Shown here one piece after another: positions 24,280-32,439 of a stretch of DNA of 64,000 nt. The notes beneath the pieces were generated by a model, which was not told where the DNA came from, ran no database searches, and saw nothing but the letters and a program-made list of their open reading frames with translations. Position 1 is the first letter of the stretch. Each line of letters opens with the position of its first letter. The DNA comes from HR10 sp964615335 (GTDB lineage: Bacteria; Acidobacteriota; Blastocatellia; HR10). The stretch spans positions 62,001-126,000 of the forward strand of contig CAZTMT010000008.1 of assembly GCA_964615335.1 (NCBI GenBank), written 5' to 3'. The position numbers were made by a program, and so were the translations under genes.

Positions 24280-26109
24280 TCATCTGAGGGATGCTCCGGG
24301 CGGCGACTCCTCAGCGTACATCTGTTCGATGAGATCCCGATATTTCTCCTGCACGATGCGACGACGCACCTTCAAAGTCGGCGTCAGTTCCCCCTCGGCG
24401 ATCGTGAGCTCGCGCTCAAGCAGCGCGATCTTCTTCACCCGTTCATAGGGCGAGAAATCGGCCATCGCCCGCTCGACCTCTTCTTCGTAGAGGCGGCGAA
24501 TCGCCGGGTGGGCGCAGAGCGCGCGCACGTCATCGGAGGGGATCCCCCGCGCTTCGGCGTAACGTCGGAGCGCGTCGAAGTTGGGGACCAGAAGCGCCGC
24601 GGGGAATTTCCGTCCCTCGCCCACGACGACGGCCTGCGCGATGAGCGGACTGGCCACGAGCCGATTCTCCAGGGCTTGAGGAGCGATGTACTTCCCTCCG
24701 CTTGTCTTGATGAGATCCTTCTTGCGATCCGTGATGACGAGATACCCCTCCTCGTCGAGGAAGCCCACATCGCCCGTGCGCAGCCATCCGTCCTCGGTGA
24801 ACGCGGCTGCTGTTTCCTCGGGGCGATTGTAGTATCCGCGCATGACGTTGGGTCCCCGCACGAGGATCTCGCCGTCCTCGGCGATTCTGACCTCCACGCC
24901 CGGGATCGGCCGGCCCACCGTCCCGATCTTATTCGCGCCCGGGGGATTCACCGTGACGACCGGCGAGGTCTCGGTGAGGCCGTACCCCTGAAGGATCTCC
25001 AAGCCCAGCCCGAGGAAGAAATAGGCGACATCCGGCGAGAGAGCGGCTCCTCCGGAGATGAGCGAGCGCGCGCGATCTAGCCCGAGCTGCTCCCGAATCT
25101 TGAGCAGGACCATCCGCCGGGCGATCCCGTACATCCCCCTTCGCCAGGGGGGAACAGCGCCTCGCCCCCGTTGCATTCGATGGAAGTGTTCCCCCGTGCG
25201 GATCCCCCACAGGGCAAGACGGCGTTTCATCGTCGGGAGCGCAAAGGCCGTTGCCAGGATGCGCTCCCGCATCTTCTCAAAAAGACGGGGCACACCGACA
25301 AGTACCGTCGGGCGCACGTCGCGCAAGTTCTCGGCGACCTTGTCCAGGGCTTCGGCGTAGTAGATGCTCAAGCCTCCGTAGAGGTAGCTGTAGAAGGCCA
25401 TGCGCTCGAAGCTGTGCGAGAGGGGAAGGATCGAGAGCACAACGTCGCGCGTGGAGTAGCCCAGCACGCGCATGGCCGCCGTGACATTGGATGTGATGTT
25501 CCCGTGAGTGAGCATCACGCCTTTGGGCTCTCCCGTCGTCCCCGACGTGTAAAGGAGCGTCGCCAGATCGGTCGGGCGAACGGCGCGGCGCAGGCGATCG
25601 TAGAGATCCGGTTCGCGCGCGGTCTCCCGCCTCCCGATCTCGAAAAGATGCGACAGAGGAAGCAGGCGCGAATCGGCATCGGCGATCGGCTCAAACGCGA
25701 TGATCTTCTGCAGCGACTCCGTGCCGACCAAAACGTCGCGCACGCGCTGCCATTGCTCGCCGGTCGAGATCAGAAGCATCCGCGCGCCCGAATCGCGCAA
25801 GATATGGGCGACTTGCGCCGGAGCCTGCGTCGCGTGAATCGGGACGTCCACCGCTCCAAGAGCCAAAAGCGCCAGATCCGAAAGCGTCCATTCCAGGCGA
25901 TTCTCCGACAGAAGAGCCACATGATCGCCCGGACGCACGCCCTGAGCATAAAATCCCAGAGCGAGCGCGCGCACCCTGTCGGCCAGCTCCTGGGCCGAAA
26001 CAGTCACCCACCGACCGCCCGAGCGATAGGCGAGCACATCGGGTCTTGTCCCGTAGCGTTCTAGCGCCTGGGCGAAAAGCTCGTTAAGCGTCGTCGGCTC
26101 GGCGGGCAT
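24280..26109 (-). CDS. fadD: Long-chain fatty acid-CoA ligase
   Basis: 609 residues from ATG 26109, chosen because GGAGGTGA lies 7 bases upstream; the frame is open further upstream but that part looks non-coding. AMP-forming acyl-CoA synthetase: P-loop Y-T-S-G-T-T-G-E-P-K-G-V near residue 180, G-Y-G-L-T-E-T-S-P, W-L-R-T-G-D-V-G-F, and K-D-L-I-K-T-S-G-G-K-Y-I near residue 495. It resembles the FadD15/LC-FACS subgroup of about 600 residues. It activates fatty acids for the three enzymes encoded downstream; first gene of the operon. Confidence 0.93.
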   Translation of the reverse strand: MPAEPTTLNELFAQALERYGTRPDVLAYRSGGRWVTVSAQELADRVRALALGFYAQGVRPGDHVALLSENRLEWTLSDLALLALGAVDVPIHATQAPAQVAHILRDSGARMLLISTGEQWQRVRDVLVGTESLQKIIAFEPIADADSRLLPLSHLFEIGRRETAREPDLYDRLRRAVRPTDLATLLYTSGTTGEPKGVMLTHGNITSNVTAAMRVLGYSTRDVVLSILPLSHSFERMAFYSYLYGGLSIYYAEALDKVAENLRDVRPTVLVGVPRLFEKMRERILATAFALPTMKRRLALWGIRTGEHFHRMQRGRGAVPPWRRGMYGIARRMVLLKIREQLGLDRARSLISGGAALSPDVAYFFLGLGLEILQGYGLTETSPVVTVNPPGANKIGTVGRPIPGVEVRIAEDGEILVRGPNVMRGYYNRPEETAAAFTEDGWLRTGDVGFLDEEGYLVITDRKKDLIKTSGGKYIAPQALENRLVASPLIAQAVVVGEGRKFPAALLVPNFDALRRYAEARGIPSDDVRALCAHPAIRRLYEEEVERAMADFSPYERVKKIALLERELTIAEGELTPTLKVRRRIVQEKYRDLIEQMYAEESPPGASLR

Positions 26110-26286
26110 CTCTGGGTTCACCTCCGGCAGGCCCGTTTCACGCGCAAGGAGCGAGGACCGGCAAAAGACAAGGACGCGCAGGCGATCTCGCGCGGGCCGG
26201 GGGCGCTCGCCAGAGTCACCGCTTGCTGAGTCATCGCTCCCCTCCATGGGATCTCACGAATGCGCCTTCGGATCTGGCGAGCTTTC

Positions 26287-26315
26287 ATTTTATGCTCCTC
26301 GGCCGTGAAAGCCAA
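26287..26315 (-). promoter_or_regulatory. Promoter of the fad operon
   Basis: On the minus strand TTGGCT (26310-26315) and TAAAAT (26287-26292) are separated by 17 bases. It lies directly after the rlmN stop and would give a leader of about 170 bases before fadD. No clear FadR-like palindrome was seen. Confidence 0.55.
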
Positions 26316-26321
26316 GCTTTT

Positions 26322-27386
26322 TCAGGAAATCGCTGCCGACAGGTCCTCTCGCCGACGCGCGGCGAGCTGACCGCACGCCGCGGCGATCTCGCGACCTCGG
26401 GGGTGACGGATAAAAGTGGGAATCCCGGCCGCACGAACGATCTGCTGGAATCTCAGAATACGCGACTCCGGTGAGGCCGCAAACGGCAGCTCGGGGGCGG
26501 GATTATGCGGGATGAGATTCACCTTCGCCCGCAGACCGCGCAGCAGGCGGACGAGCCGACGCGCGTCCTCCTCCCCATCGTTGACGCCATCGAGCATCAC
26601 GTATTCGAAGGAGATCCATTCGTTCCGACGCAGCGGATACTCGCGACAGGCCGCCAGAAGCTCTTCGAGCGGCCAGCGCCGGTTGATCGGCATCAGGCGA
26701 TCGCGCAGCGCATCAGTCGTCGCCGAGAGCGAGATAGCCAGCTCCGGGCGAACGGACTCCCGCGCGAGCTGGCGGATCCGGGGCACGACACCGGCCGTCG
26801 AGAGCGTGATCCGCCGCTGGGAGATATTCATCCCCCGGGGATCGCAAAAGAGGCGAATGGCCTTCATGACGTTCTCGTAATTCAAGAGCGGCTCGCCCAT
26901 GCCCATCAGAACCAGGTTGATCCCCCGCTCCGGCCTCGCATCGGGCCCGTAGAGATCGTTAAGCAGAAGCCAGACCTGAGCGACGATCTCCCCGGCCTCC
27001 AGATTGCGCGTCAGACCCAGTCGGCCCGTCATGCAGAAGGCGCACGCCAGAGGGCAACCCGCTTGCGTGGAGAGGCAGATCGTATGGGCATACGGCTCCG
27101 GGATCCACACCGATTCGATGAGCACCCCGTCGTGCAACCGTAAGAGATAGCGCCGTGTCCCATCGTTCGCCTGGAAGACATCGGTGATCTCGACATCGGT
27201 GATGACGAATTCCTCCCGAAGCGCCGCTCGAAGCGACTGCGGAAGATCCGTCGCCGTATGCAGATCGGTGATCCGCCGCCGATAGAGCGCCTCGAAGAGC
27301 TGATGCCCTCGGTACGGCTTCGGATCGTACGCCCTCAGCAGTTCTTGTAACTCCCTTCGCGTGCGCCCGAGAAGTCTCGCCCTCAC
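26322..27386 (-). CDS. rlmN: 23S rRNA (adenine2503-C2)/tRNA methyltransferase
   Basis: 354 residues from GTG 27386. Radical SAM motif C111-P-L-A-C115-A-F-C118 and the N-terminal helical domain with R-G-H-Q-L-F identify RlmN. Further family motifs are M-G-M-G-E-P-L-L-N-Y and S-T-A-G-V-V-P. The methyl-carrying Cys lies in the C-terminal A-A-C-G-Q-L segment. It methylates A2503 of 23S rRNA and A37 of some tRNAs. A -10 like TATACT at 27394-27399 lies 7 bases before the start codon, so the mRNA may be leaderless, although an AAGG is also present. Confidence 0.95.
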   Translation of the reverse strand: MRARLLGRTRRELQELLRAYDPKPYRGHQLFEALYRRRITDLHTATDLPQSLRAALREEFVITDVEITDVFQANDGTRRYLLRLHDGVLIESVWIPEPYAHTICLSTQAGCPLACAFCMTGRLGLTRNLEAGEIVAQVWLLLNDLYGPDARPERGINLVLMGMGEPLLNYENVMKAIRLFCDPRGMNISQRRITLSTAGVVPRIRQLARESVRPELAISLSATTDALRDRLMPINRRWPLEELLAACREYPLRRNEWISFEYVMLDGVNDGEEDARRLVRLLRGLRAKVNLIPHNPAPELPFAASPESRILRFQQIVRAAGIPTFIRHPRGREIAAACGQLAARRREDLSAAIS

Positions 27387-27486
27387 GCCTTCAAGTATAG
27401 CGTGTTTCGATCGAAGATCCGAAGGGGCCTTCGGGTGTCCCCGACTATTTCCTCAGCCTTCGACCACCGTCTTGGCCAATTTCTTC

Positions 27487-27515
27487 TTGACAATGTCGCG
27501 GACTATCTATATACT
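27487..27515 (+). promoter_or_regulatory. Near-consensus sigma-70 promoter
   Basis: TTGACA (27487-27492), 17-base spacer, TATACT (27510-27515). It is one of the best promoters in the window and reads into the 34-residue gene at 27560. Confidence 0.85.
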
Positions 27516-27559
27516 TTGGGCCGATGTTCGATCTTGAATTCACATAAGGAGAGGCGAGT

Positions 27560-27664
27560 ATGCGCGAAAGAGGACAACTGGATACGGCGACGCTCGTGTT
27601 GATTATGGCGTTTGTGATCCTGTTCCTGTTCCTGTTCCTGCTGCTTGGCACACCTCCGGCCTAG
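27560..27664 (+). CDS. 34-residue single-span membrane protein
   Basis: ATG 27560 is preceded by AAGGAGAGG (27546-27554). The product has a charged N-terminus (M-R-E-R-G-Q-L-D) and one very hydrophobic span from about residue 10 to 30, rich in Leu/Phe with an alternating L-F tract, then G-T-P-P-A. A near-consensus promoter lies 45 bases upstream and a perfect 10-base-stem terminator 16 bases after the stop, so it is a complete monocistronic unit. No homologue is recognised. Possible roles include a small membrane regulator or a subunit of a membrane complex; it could also be a toxin-like peptide, but no antisense RNA was identified. Confidence 0.75.
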   Translation: MRERGQLDTATLVLIMAFVILFLFLFLLLGTPPA

Positions 27665-27679
27665 GTGTTTTCGTGCGAC

Positions 27680-27726
27680 TTCCCCTGTGGTGAAACCCGA
27701 GAAGGGCACAGGGGAACTTTTGTCTT
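27680..27726 (+). terminator. Rho-independent terminator of the small membrane-protein gene
   Basis: TTCCCCTGTG (27680-27689) and CACAGGGGAA (27707-27716) form a perfect 10-base stem with a 17-base loop, followed by CTTTTGTCTT. Confidence 0.85.
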
Positions 27727-27824
27727 TATTTGACGCGCACAAAGATCCGCTCTCCTGAGCGGTGAGGAGATCGGCCCGTTGTCTGGGCGTGCAGTTCTCG
27801 GGTTTCTGCGCAAAGGGGGGGTTC

Positions 27825-27854
27825 TTGTTTCTCTGGGTGCTCTCGCGCTAAGAT
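27825..27854 (+). promoter_or_regulatory. Promoter of rsmD, leaderless type
   Basis: TTGTTT (27825-27830), 18-base spacer, TAAGAT (27849-27854). ATG 27861 follows the -10 by only 6 bases and no Shine-Dalgarno sequence is present, so transcription should start at or next to the start codon. Confidence 0.6.
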
Positions 27855-27860
27855 CTCTTC

Positions 27861-28466
27861 ATGCGGGTTATTGCGGGGCGGTATAAGGGGCGACGGCTGC
27901 GAGGGCTCTCCGGAAGGGCCGTTCGCCCCACTCCGGATCGGCTGAAAGAAACGCTCTTCAGCATCTTACAACCTCGGCTCTCGGGCGCGCGGTTTTTAGA
28001 CCTCTGCGCGGGAACGGGGGCGGTGGGAATTGAAGCCCTCAGTCGCGGAGCGCAATGGGTTACTTTTGTCGAATCCTCTCGCCCTGTCCTGCAGGTGCTC
28101 CTGCATAATATCGCCTCCTGCGGCCTTGTGGAGGGCGTTGAGGTCCTGCCTCAGGATGCACTCCGCGCGCTGCGGCATCTTCGCCAGCGGGGCGAATCGT
28201 TCGATGTGATCTTCTTCGATCCTCCCTACGCCTCGACGCTCTACGAATCCGTGCTGGAGATCCTCTCGCATGAGCCGTCGGTCATCACGCCCGAGGGCGT
28301 GTTCATTGTCATGCACCATACCAAGCGCGTGTTGCATCCGCGTTATGGTGAGCTGGAGCGGGTACGTGAGGTGCGGCAAGGGGAGAATGTATTGAGCTTT
28401 TACGAGCGCCGTCCTGTCGAGGCTCTCGAGGAGGCCTCAAAATCTGAGGGCGTGGAGAGTTCCTGA
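27861..28466 (+). CDS. rsmD: 16S rRNA (guanine966-N2)-methyltransferase
   Basis: 201 residues. The start M-R-V-I-A-G-x-x-K-G-R-R-L and P-T-x-D-R-x-K-E-T-x-F-S-I-L are RsmD hallmarks; the SAM loop is D-L-C-A-G-T-G-A-V-G-I-E-A-L-S-R-G and the catalytic motif is F-D-P-P-Y. It methylates G966 of 16S rRNA during 30S assembly. The C-terminal 20 residues are variable. It probably uses a leaderless mRNA. Confidence 0.94.
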   Translation: MRVIAGRYKGRRLRGLSGRAVRPTPDRLKETLFSILQPRLSGARFLDLCAGTGAVGIEALSRGAQWVTFVESSRPVLQVLLHNIASCGLVEGVEVLPQDALRALRHLRQRGESFDVIFFDPPYASTLYESVLEILSHEPSVITPEGVFIVMHHTKRVLHPRYGELERVREVRQGENVLSFYERRPVEALEEASKSEGVESS

Positions 28467-28805
28467 GAGCCTCCGGTTCAGGAGGTAGACTCTTGAGCTG
28501 AGTCCCTCTGAAAGGAGCAGGGCGGATCAGGAGGGCGTGGGAATGTCGCAGAAGTTGGGGAAGCGTCTCTCCCTTCGCGTGCTGCAAGCCGATTATCGCT
28601 TCACTCGCCTCCAGGGCGTGACGGTGAACACTGCTCGGCTTTCCGTCGGCGCCGTATTCCGCTTCGGACGGTGATGCGGCGTCTGCCCCCCTTCGGGCTC
28701 TTTCTTGCCAGCCGGAGAAGGCGTGTGTTAGCCTTACGAGTTCCAGGTATGGGCGCGGCATGTCGTGTCCATACGGGGAATGAACTCTCGCCACAGGGGG
28801 ACACG
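28467..28805 (+). other. Region between rsmD and gamma-carbonic anhydrase gene
   Basis: 339 bases without a full gene. It contains the orphan barrel fragment (28543-28674) and then about 130 bases with only weak promoter-like words. No RNA gene was recognised. Confidence 0.5.
28543..28674 (+). pseudogene. Orphan C-terminal piece of an outer-membrane beta-barrel protein
   Basis: A 43-residue frame starts at ATG 28543 with GGAGGG (28530-28535) at good spacing. The product reads L-S-L-R-V-L-Q-A-D-Y-R-F-T-R, then N-T-A-R-L-S-V-G-A-V-F-R-F-G-R, which is the last two strands and terminal Phe pattern of outer-membrane beta-barrel proteins common in Acidobacteriota. Signal peptide and all other strands are missing, so it is most likely the remnant of a deleted gene. 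The ribosome binding site suggests the piece might still be translated. Confidence 0.6.
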
Positions 28806-29333
28806 ATGATCCGGCCATTTCGTGGGATCTGGCCGAGGATCGCCGAGACGGCGTTCATCGAAGAGAGCGCTCGCGTGATCGGAGATGTGGAGATCGGCGA
28901 GCACTCGTCGGTTTGGTTCCACACGGTGATTCGGGGGGATGTGCATTTCATTCGGATCGGCCGGTACACGAACATTCAGGATGGGACGATCGTGCACGTG
29001 ACGGAAGAGCGGTTTCCCGTCATCATCGGGGATCGGGTGACGATCGGGCATCGGGCGATCGTCCACGGGTGCACGATCGAGGAGGACTGTCTGATCGGAA
29101 TGGGGGCGATCCTTCTGGATGGCGTCGTCGTGGGGAAGGGATCGCTCGTGGCGGCCGGGGCTCTGGTGCGCGAGGGGACGCATGTGCCCCCGGGATCGCT
29201 CGTCGCGGGCGTTCCGGCGCGGATCGTGCGCGAGGTGACTCCGTCCGAGCGAGAGCGAATCGAACGGGGATGGCGGGGATATTGCGAGCTGAAGGATCGC
29301 TACCGGCAGGAGACAGTGAGAGCCGAGCGATGA
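28806..29333 (+). CDS. Gamma-carbonic anhydrase family protein
   Basis: 175 residues from ATG 28806 (AGGGGG 7 bases upstream); the frame extends upstream but without family similarity. Left-handed beta-helix hexapeptide repeats run through residues 15-150: V-I-G-D-V-E-I-G, S-S-V-W-F-H-T-V-I-R-G-D. Zinc-ligand histidines are in I-V-H-V-T-E and G-H-R-A-I-V-H-G-C. It belongs to the YrdA/PaaY/Cam-like group; carbonic anhydrase activity varies among members. It overlaps hisS by ATGA, so it leads the hisS-aspS-mutL operon. Confidence 0.9.
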   Translation: MIRPFRGIWPRIAETAFIEESARVIGDVEIGEHSSVWFHTVIRGDVHFIRIGRYTNIQDGTIVHVTEERFPVIIGDRVTIGHRAIVHGCTIEEDCLIGMGAILLDGVVVGKGSLVAAGALVREGTHVPPGSLVAGVPARIVREVTPSERERIERGWRGYCELKDRYRQETVRAER

Positions 29334-30601
29334 TTCAAACGGTTCGCGGGACGTTCGACATCTTGCCCGATGAGGTGCCGCGCTGGCGGCTCCTGGAGGA
29401 GACGGCGCGCGCTGTCTTCCGCTGCTATGGATATCGCGAGATCCGAACGCCGATTTTCGAGCGCGCGGAACTCTTCGCGCGCAGCGTGGGCGAGGAGACG
29501 GACATCGTCGCCAAGGAGATGTATACCTTCGCCGATCGCAGCGGGGAGTCTCTGAGCTTGCGCCCCGAGAGCACGGCGTCGGTCGTGCGCGCCTACATTC
29601 AGCACAAGATGTGGACATGGGGGAGTCTGGTGAAGCTCTTCTACATGGGGCCGCATTTTCGATATGAGCGGCCGCAGAAGGGGCGGTTTCGGCAGTTCCA
29701 TCAAATTGGAGCGGAGGCCATCGGCCAGAGCGACGATCCGGCCATTGACGCCGAGCTGATCGAGATGGTTGAGGAGTATCTGGAACGGCTGCGCGTTCCC
29801 GAGCGCACGCTTCTTTTGAATTCGGTCGGATGCTCGCAGTGTCGCCCCCTCTATGTGAGGAGATTGAAGGAAGCTCTCGCGCCGGCGATCGCGCGCTTGT
29901 GCGAGAACTGTCAGCGGCGGTATGAGACGAACCCGCTTCGGATTCTGGACTGCAAGGTCGAGGCGGACCAGCCCATCATCGAGGGCGCGCCTTCGCTTCT
30001 GGAGCATCTCTGCGAAGCCTGTGCCCTGCACTTTGAAGCCGTGCGGCGGCATTTGGAAGCGCGAGGGATCGCCTATGTGATCTCGCGACGTCTGGTGCGA
30101 GGACTGGACTACTACACGCGCACGGCCTTTGAGATCACCAGCGCGCGATTGGGAGCGCAGAACGCTGTCGCCGGGGGAGGACGATATGATGGGCTCTCCG
30201 AATTGCTCGGTGGACCTCCGGCCAAGGGCATCGGGTTCGCCCTGGGGGTGGAGAGGCTTCTTCTGGCTCTGCCCGAAGGAGCAGCGCTCGGAGATGAGGC
30301 GCCGGATCTCTACATCGCGTATCTCGGAGAGGAAGCGCGCTCGGTAGCCTTCCGCCTGGCGCGCCGCTTGCGTCGGGAAGGCGTGGTCGTGCTCTACGAT
30401 TTCGAGGAGCGGCGTCTGCGGAGGCTTCTGGCGCAAGCCGATCGCCTGAGAGCGCGCTATGTGCTTCTGATCGGCGAGGACGAGTTGAAAGCCGGGCAAT
30501 ACACATTGCGCGATATGCGGACCGGAGAGCAAGAGAGGCTCTCGGAGGAGGCGCTCCTTCGAAAGCTCGCGCCGGCGCGGGACGGAAGCGGTGGGCCATG
30601 A
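29330..30601 (+). CDS. hisS: Histidyl-tRNA synthetase
   Basis: 423 residues, the normal bacterial length, from ATG 29330 overlapping the previous stop. Class II motifs: motif 2 F-R-Y-E-R-P-Q-K-G-R-F-R-Q-F-H-Q, the HisA motif G-L-D-Y-Y-T-R-T-A-F-E, motif 3 near G-F-A-L-G-V-E-R, and the anticodon-binding domain in the last 95 residues. It charges tRNA-His. Confidence 0.97.
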   Translation: MIQTVRGTFDILPDEVPRWRLLEETARAVFRCYGYREIRTPIFERAELFARSVGEETDIVAKEMYTFADRSGESLSLRPESTASVVRAYIQHKMWTWGSLVKLFYMGPHFRYERPQKGRFRQFHQIGAEAIGQSDDPAIDAELIEMVEEYLERLRVPERTLLLNSVGCSQCRPLYVRRLKEALAPAIARLCENCQRRYETNPLRILDCKVEADQPIIEGAPSLLEHLCEACALHFEAVRRHLEARGIAYVISRRLVRGLDYYTRTAFEITSARLGAQNAVAGGGRYDGLSELLGGPPAKGIGFALGVERLLLALPEGAALGDEAPDLYIAYLGEEARSVAFRLARRLRREGVVVLYDFEERRLRRLLAQADRLRARYVLLIGEDELKAGQYTLRDMRTGEQERLSEEALLRKLAPARDGSGGP

Positions 30602-32421
30602 CGTCGTCGGAGGAGGCGAGAACGTCCGTGGGAGAGCTGATTGACGCGCTCGTTCGAACGCACACCTGTGGGGCGTTGCGCCCCGAGCATGCCGGCCAGC
30701 GCGTCACCCTCATGGGATGGGTGCATCGGCGGCGCGATCTGGGACCGCTCATCTTCTTCGATCTGCGCGATCGGTATGGGATCACGCAGATCGTCTTCGA
30801 TGAGAAGCGGGCTCCCGAGGCGCATGCGGTGGCCAAGCAGGCGCGAAACGAATACGTCGTCGCTGTCGTCGGGACAGTCGTCCGCCGAGCCCCGGAGACG
30901 ATCAATCCGAAGATCGAGACGGGAGAGGTAGAAGTCGTCGCCGAGCAGATGTTCATCCTCAATCCGGCCAAGACGCCGCCCTTCCCGATCGAGGACGAAC
31001 GGGGGAGTCCGGCTTCCGAAGAGGTGCGCTTGCGCTATCGCTATCTCGATCTGCGTCGGCCCCGCATGCAGCGCAATCTCCTGTTGCGCCATCGGGCGGC
31101 TCTGACGGTGCGTCAGTATTTCGATCGGGAGGGATTTCTGGAGATCGAGACACCGATGCTCATCAAGTCCACGCCCGAAGGGGCGCGCGACTTCATCGTC
31201 CCGAGCCGGATGCACCCGGGGAAGTTCTACGCCCTGCCTCAATCGCCTCAGCTCTTCAAGCAACTGCTCATGGTGGCCGGATTCGATCGGTATTTCCAGA
31301 TCGCGCGCTGCTTCCGCGATGAGGACCTGCGCGCGGATCGTCAGCCGGAATTCACGCAGATTGATGTCGAGATGTCGTTCGCGACGCCCGAAGGGATCTT
31401 CGCCCTCATCGAGCCGCTCATGCAGCAGCTCTGTCATCTGGTGGGGGAGGAGATCGCTCGGCCTTTCCCTCGCGTGAGCTTCGCCGAAGCCCTGGAGCGC
31501 TACGGGACGGACAAACCCGATCTGCGCTTCGGGATGGAGCTGGTGGACCTGGGCCGATGGCTTCAGGACATCCCGTTCGCCCCTTACAGGCGCGCTCTGG
31601 AGGACGGGGGGGTCATCAAAGGGATCGCGGTCAAAGGGGGAGCGAAATATTCGCGGAAGCAGTTGGAGGAGTGGAACGACGTCGCGCGGCGTGCGGGGCT
31701 GTCGGGGCTGACGTGGATCAAGGTGGGGGAGGGGGAGATCGCCTCATCGCTGGCGAAGGTGCTCGAGCGGCGCCGAATCGAAGAGGTGGTGCGCGCCGCC
31801 GGGGCCGATTCCGGAGACGTCGTGCTCATCGCGGCGGGACCTCGCGCTCAAGTCAACGAGGCGCTGGGCCTGCTGCGCGTGGAGATCGCTCGGCGCGAAG
31901 GCTGGACCGATGGGAGGCCATTCCAGTTTGTCTGGATCACCGATTTCCCCATGTTCGAATGGGACGCCACGGAGCATCGCTGGAATGCCGTGCATCATCC
32001 GTTCACCTCTCCGCGAGATGAGGATCTGGACCGCCTGGAGACAGATCCGGCCTCCGTGCGCGCCAAGGCGTATGATCTCGTGCTCAATGGCGTGGAGGTC
32101 GGAGGGGGATCCATTCGCATCCATCGGCGAGACGTGCAGCAGCGGGTCTTCCGCGTGATCGGACTCCGTGAGGAAGAGGCGCAGAAGAAATTCGGCTTCC
32201 TGCTGGAAGCCTTCGAGTATGGAGCCCCCCCTCATGGAGGGATCGCGCTCGGATTCGATCGTCTCGTCATGCTGCTGGCCGGAGAGACGTCCATTCGCGA
32301 GGTCATCGCCTTCCCGAAGACGGCGCGCGCGGCCGATCTCCTGCTCGATGCGCCGAGCGACGTCGCCCCCGAGCAGTTGGAAGAGCTGGGCCTTGCCCTC
32401 AGGCCGCGAACGCGCCCGTGA
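30598..32421 (+). CDS. aspS: Aspartyl-tRNA synthetase, bacterial type
   Basis: 607 residues; start overlaps the hisS stop (ATGA). N-terminal OB fold (G-W-V-H-R-R-R-D-L-G), catalytic core with motif 2 F-R-D-E-D-L-R-A-D-R-Q-P-E-F-T-Q, the inserted GAD domain (about 290-420) typical of bacteria, and motif 3 G-I-A-L-G-F-D-R. The R-D-L-G sequence where non-discriminating enzymes usually have R-D-H-G-G suggests a discriminating enzyme; this is inference from family knowledge. Confidence 0.97.
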   Translation: MTSSEEARTSVGELIDALVRTHTCGALRPEHAGQRVTLMGWVHRRRDLGPLIFFDLRDRYGITQIVFDEKRAPEAHAVAKQARNEYVVAVVGTVVRRAPETINPKIETGEVEVVAEQMFILNPAKTPPFPIEDERGSPASEEVRLRYRYLDLRRPRMQRNLLLRHRAALTVRQYFDREGFLEIETPMLIKSTPEGARDFIVPSRMHPGKFYALPQSPQLFKQLLMVAGFDRYFQIARCFRDEDLRADRQPEFTQIDVEMSFATPEGIFALIEPLMQQLCHLVGEEIARPFPRVSFAEALERYGTDKPDLRFGMELVDLGRWLQDIPFAPYRRALEDGGVIKGIAVKGGAKYSRKQLEEWNDVARRAGLSGLTWIKVGEGEIASSLAKVLERRRIEEVVRAAGADSGDVVLIAAGPRAQVNEALGLLRVEIARREGWTDGRPFQFVWITDFPMFEWDATEHRWNAVHHPFTSPRDEDLDRLETDPASVRAKAYDLVLNGVEVGGGSIRIHRRDVQQRVFRVIGLREEEAQKKFGFLLEAFEYGAPPHGGIALGFDRLVMLLAGETSIREVIAFPKTARAADLLLDAPSDVAPEQLEELGLALRPRTRP

Positions 32422-32439
32422 CAGACTCCGAGGGCGATC

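Noticed and set aside
20779..25080. A 1433-codon open frame on the plus strand
   Set aside because: It lies fully antisense to fadA, fadN and fadD, whose motifs are complete; long antisense frames are common in GC-rich coding sequence. The product is rich in Arg, Asp, Gln and His with no domain.
26118..26315. A minus-strand frame in the fadD leader
   Set aside because: It starts upstream of the predicted fad promoter and its product is Arg/Ala-rich without similarity.
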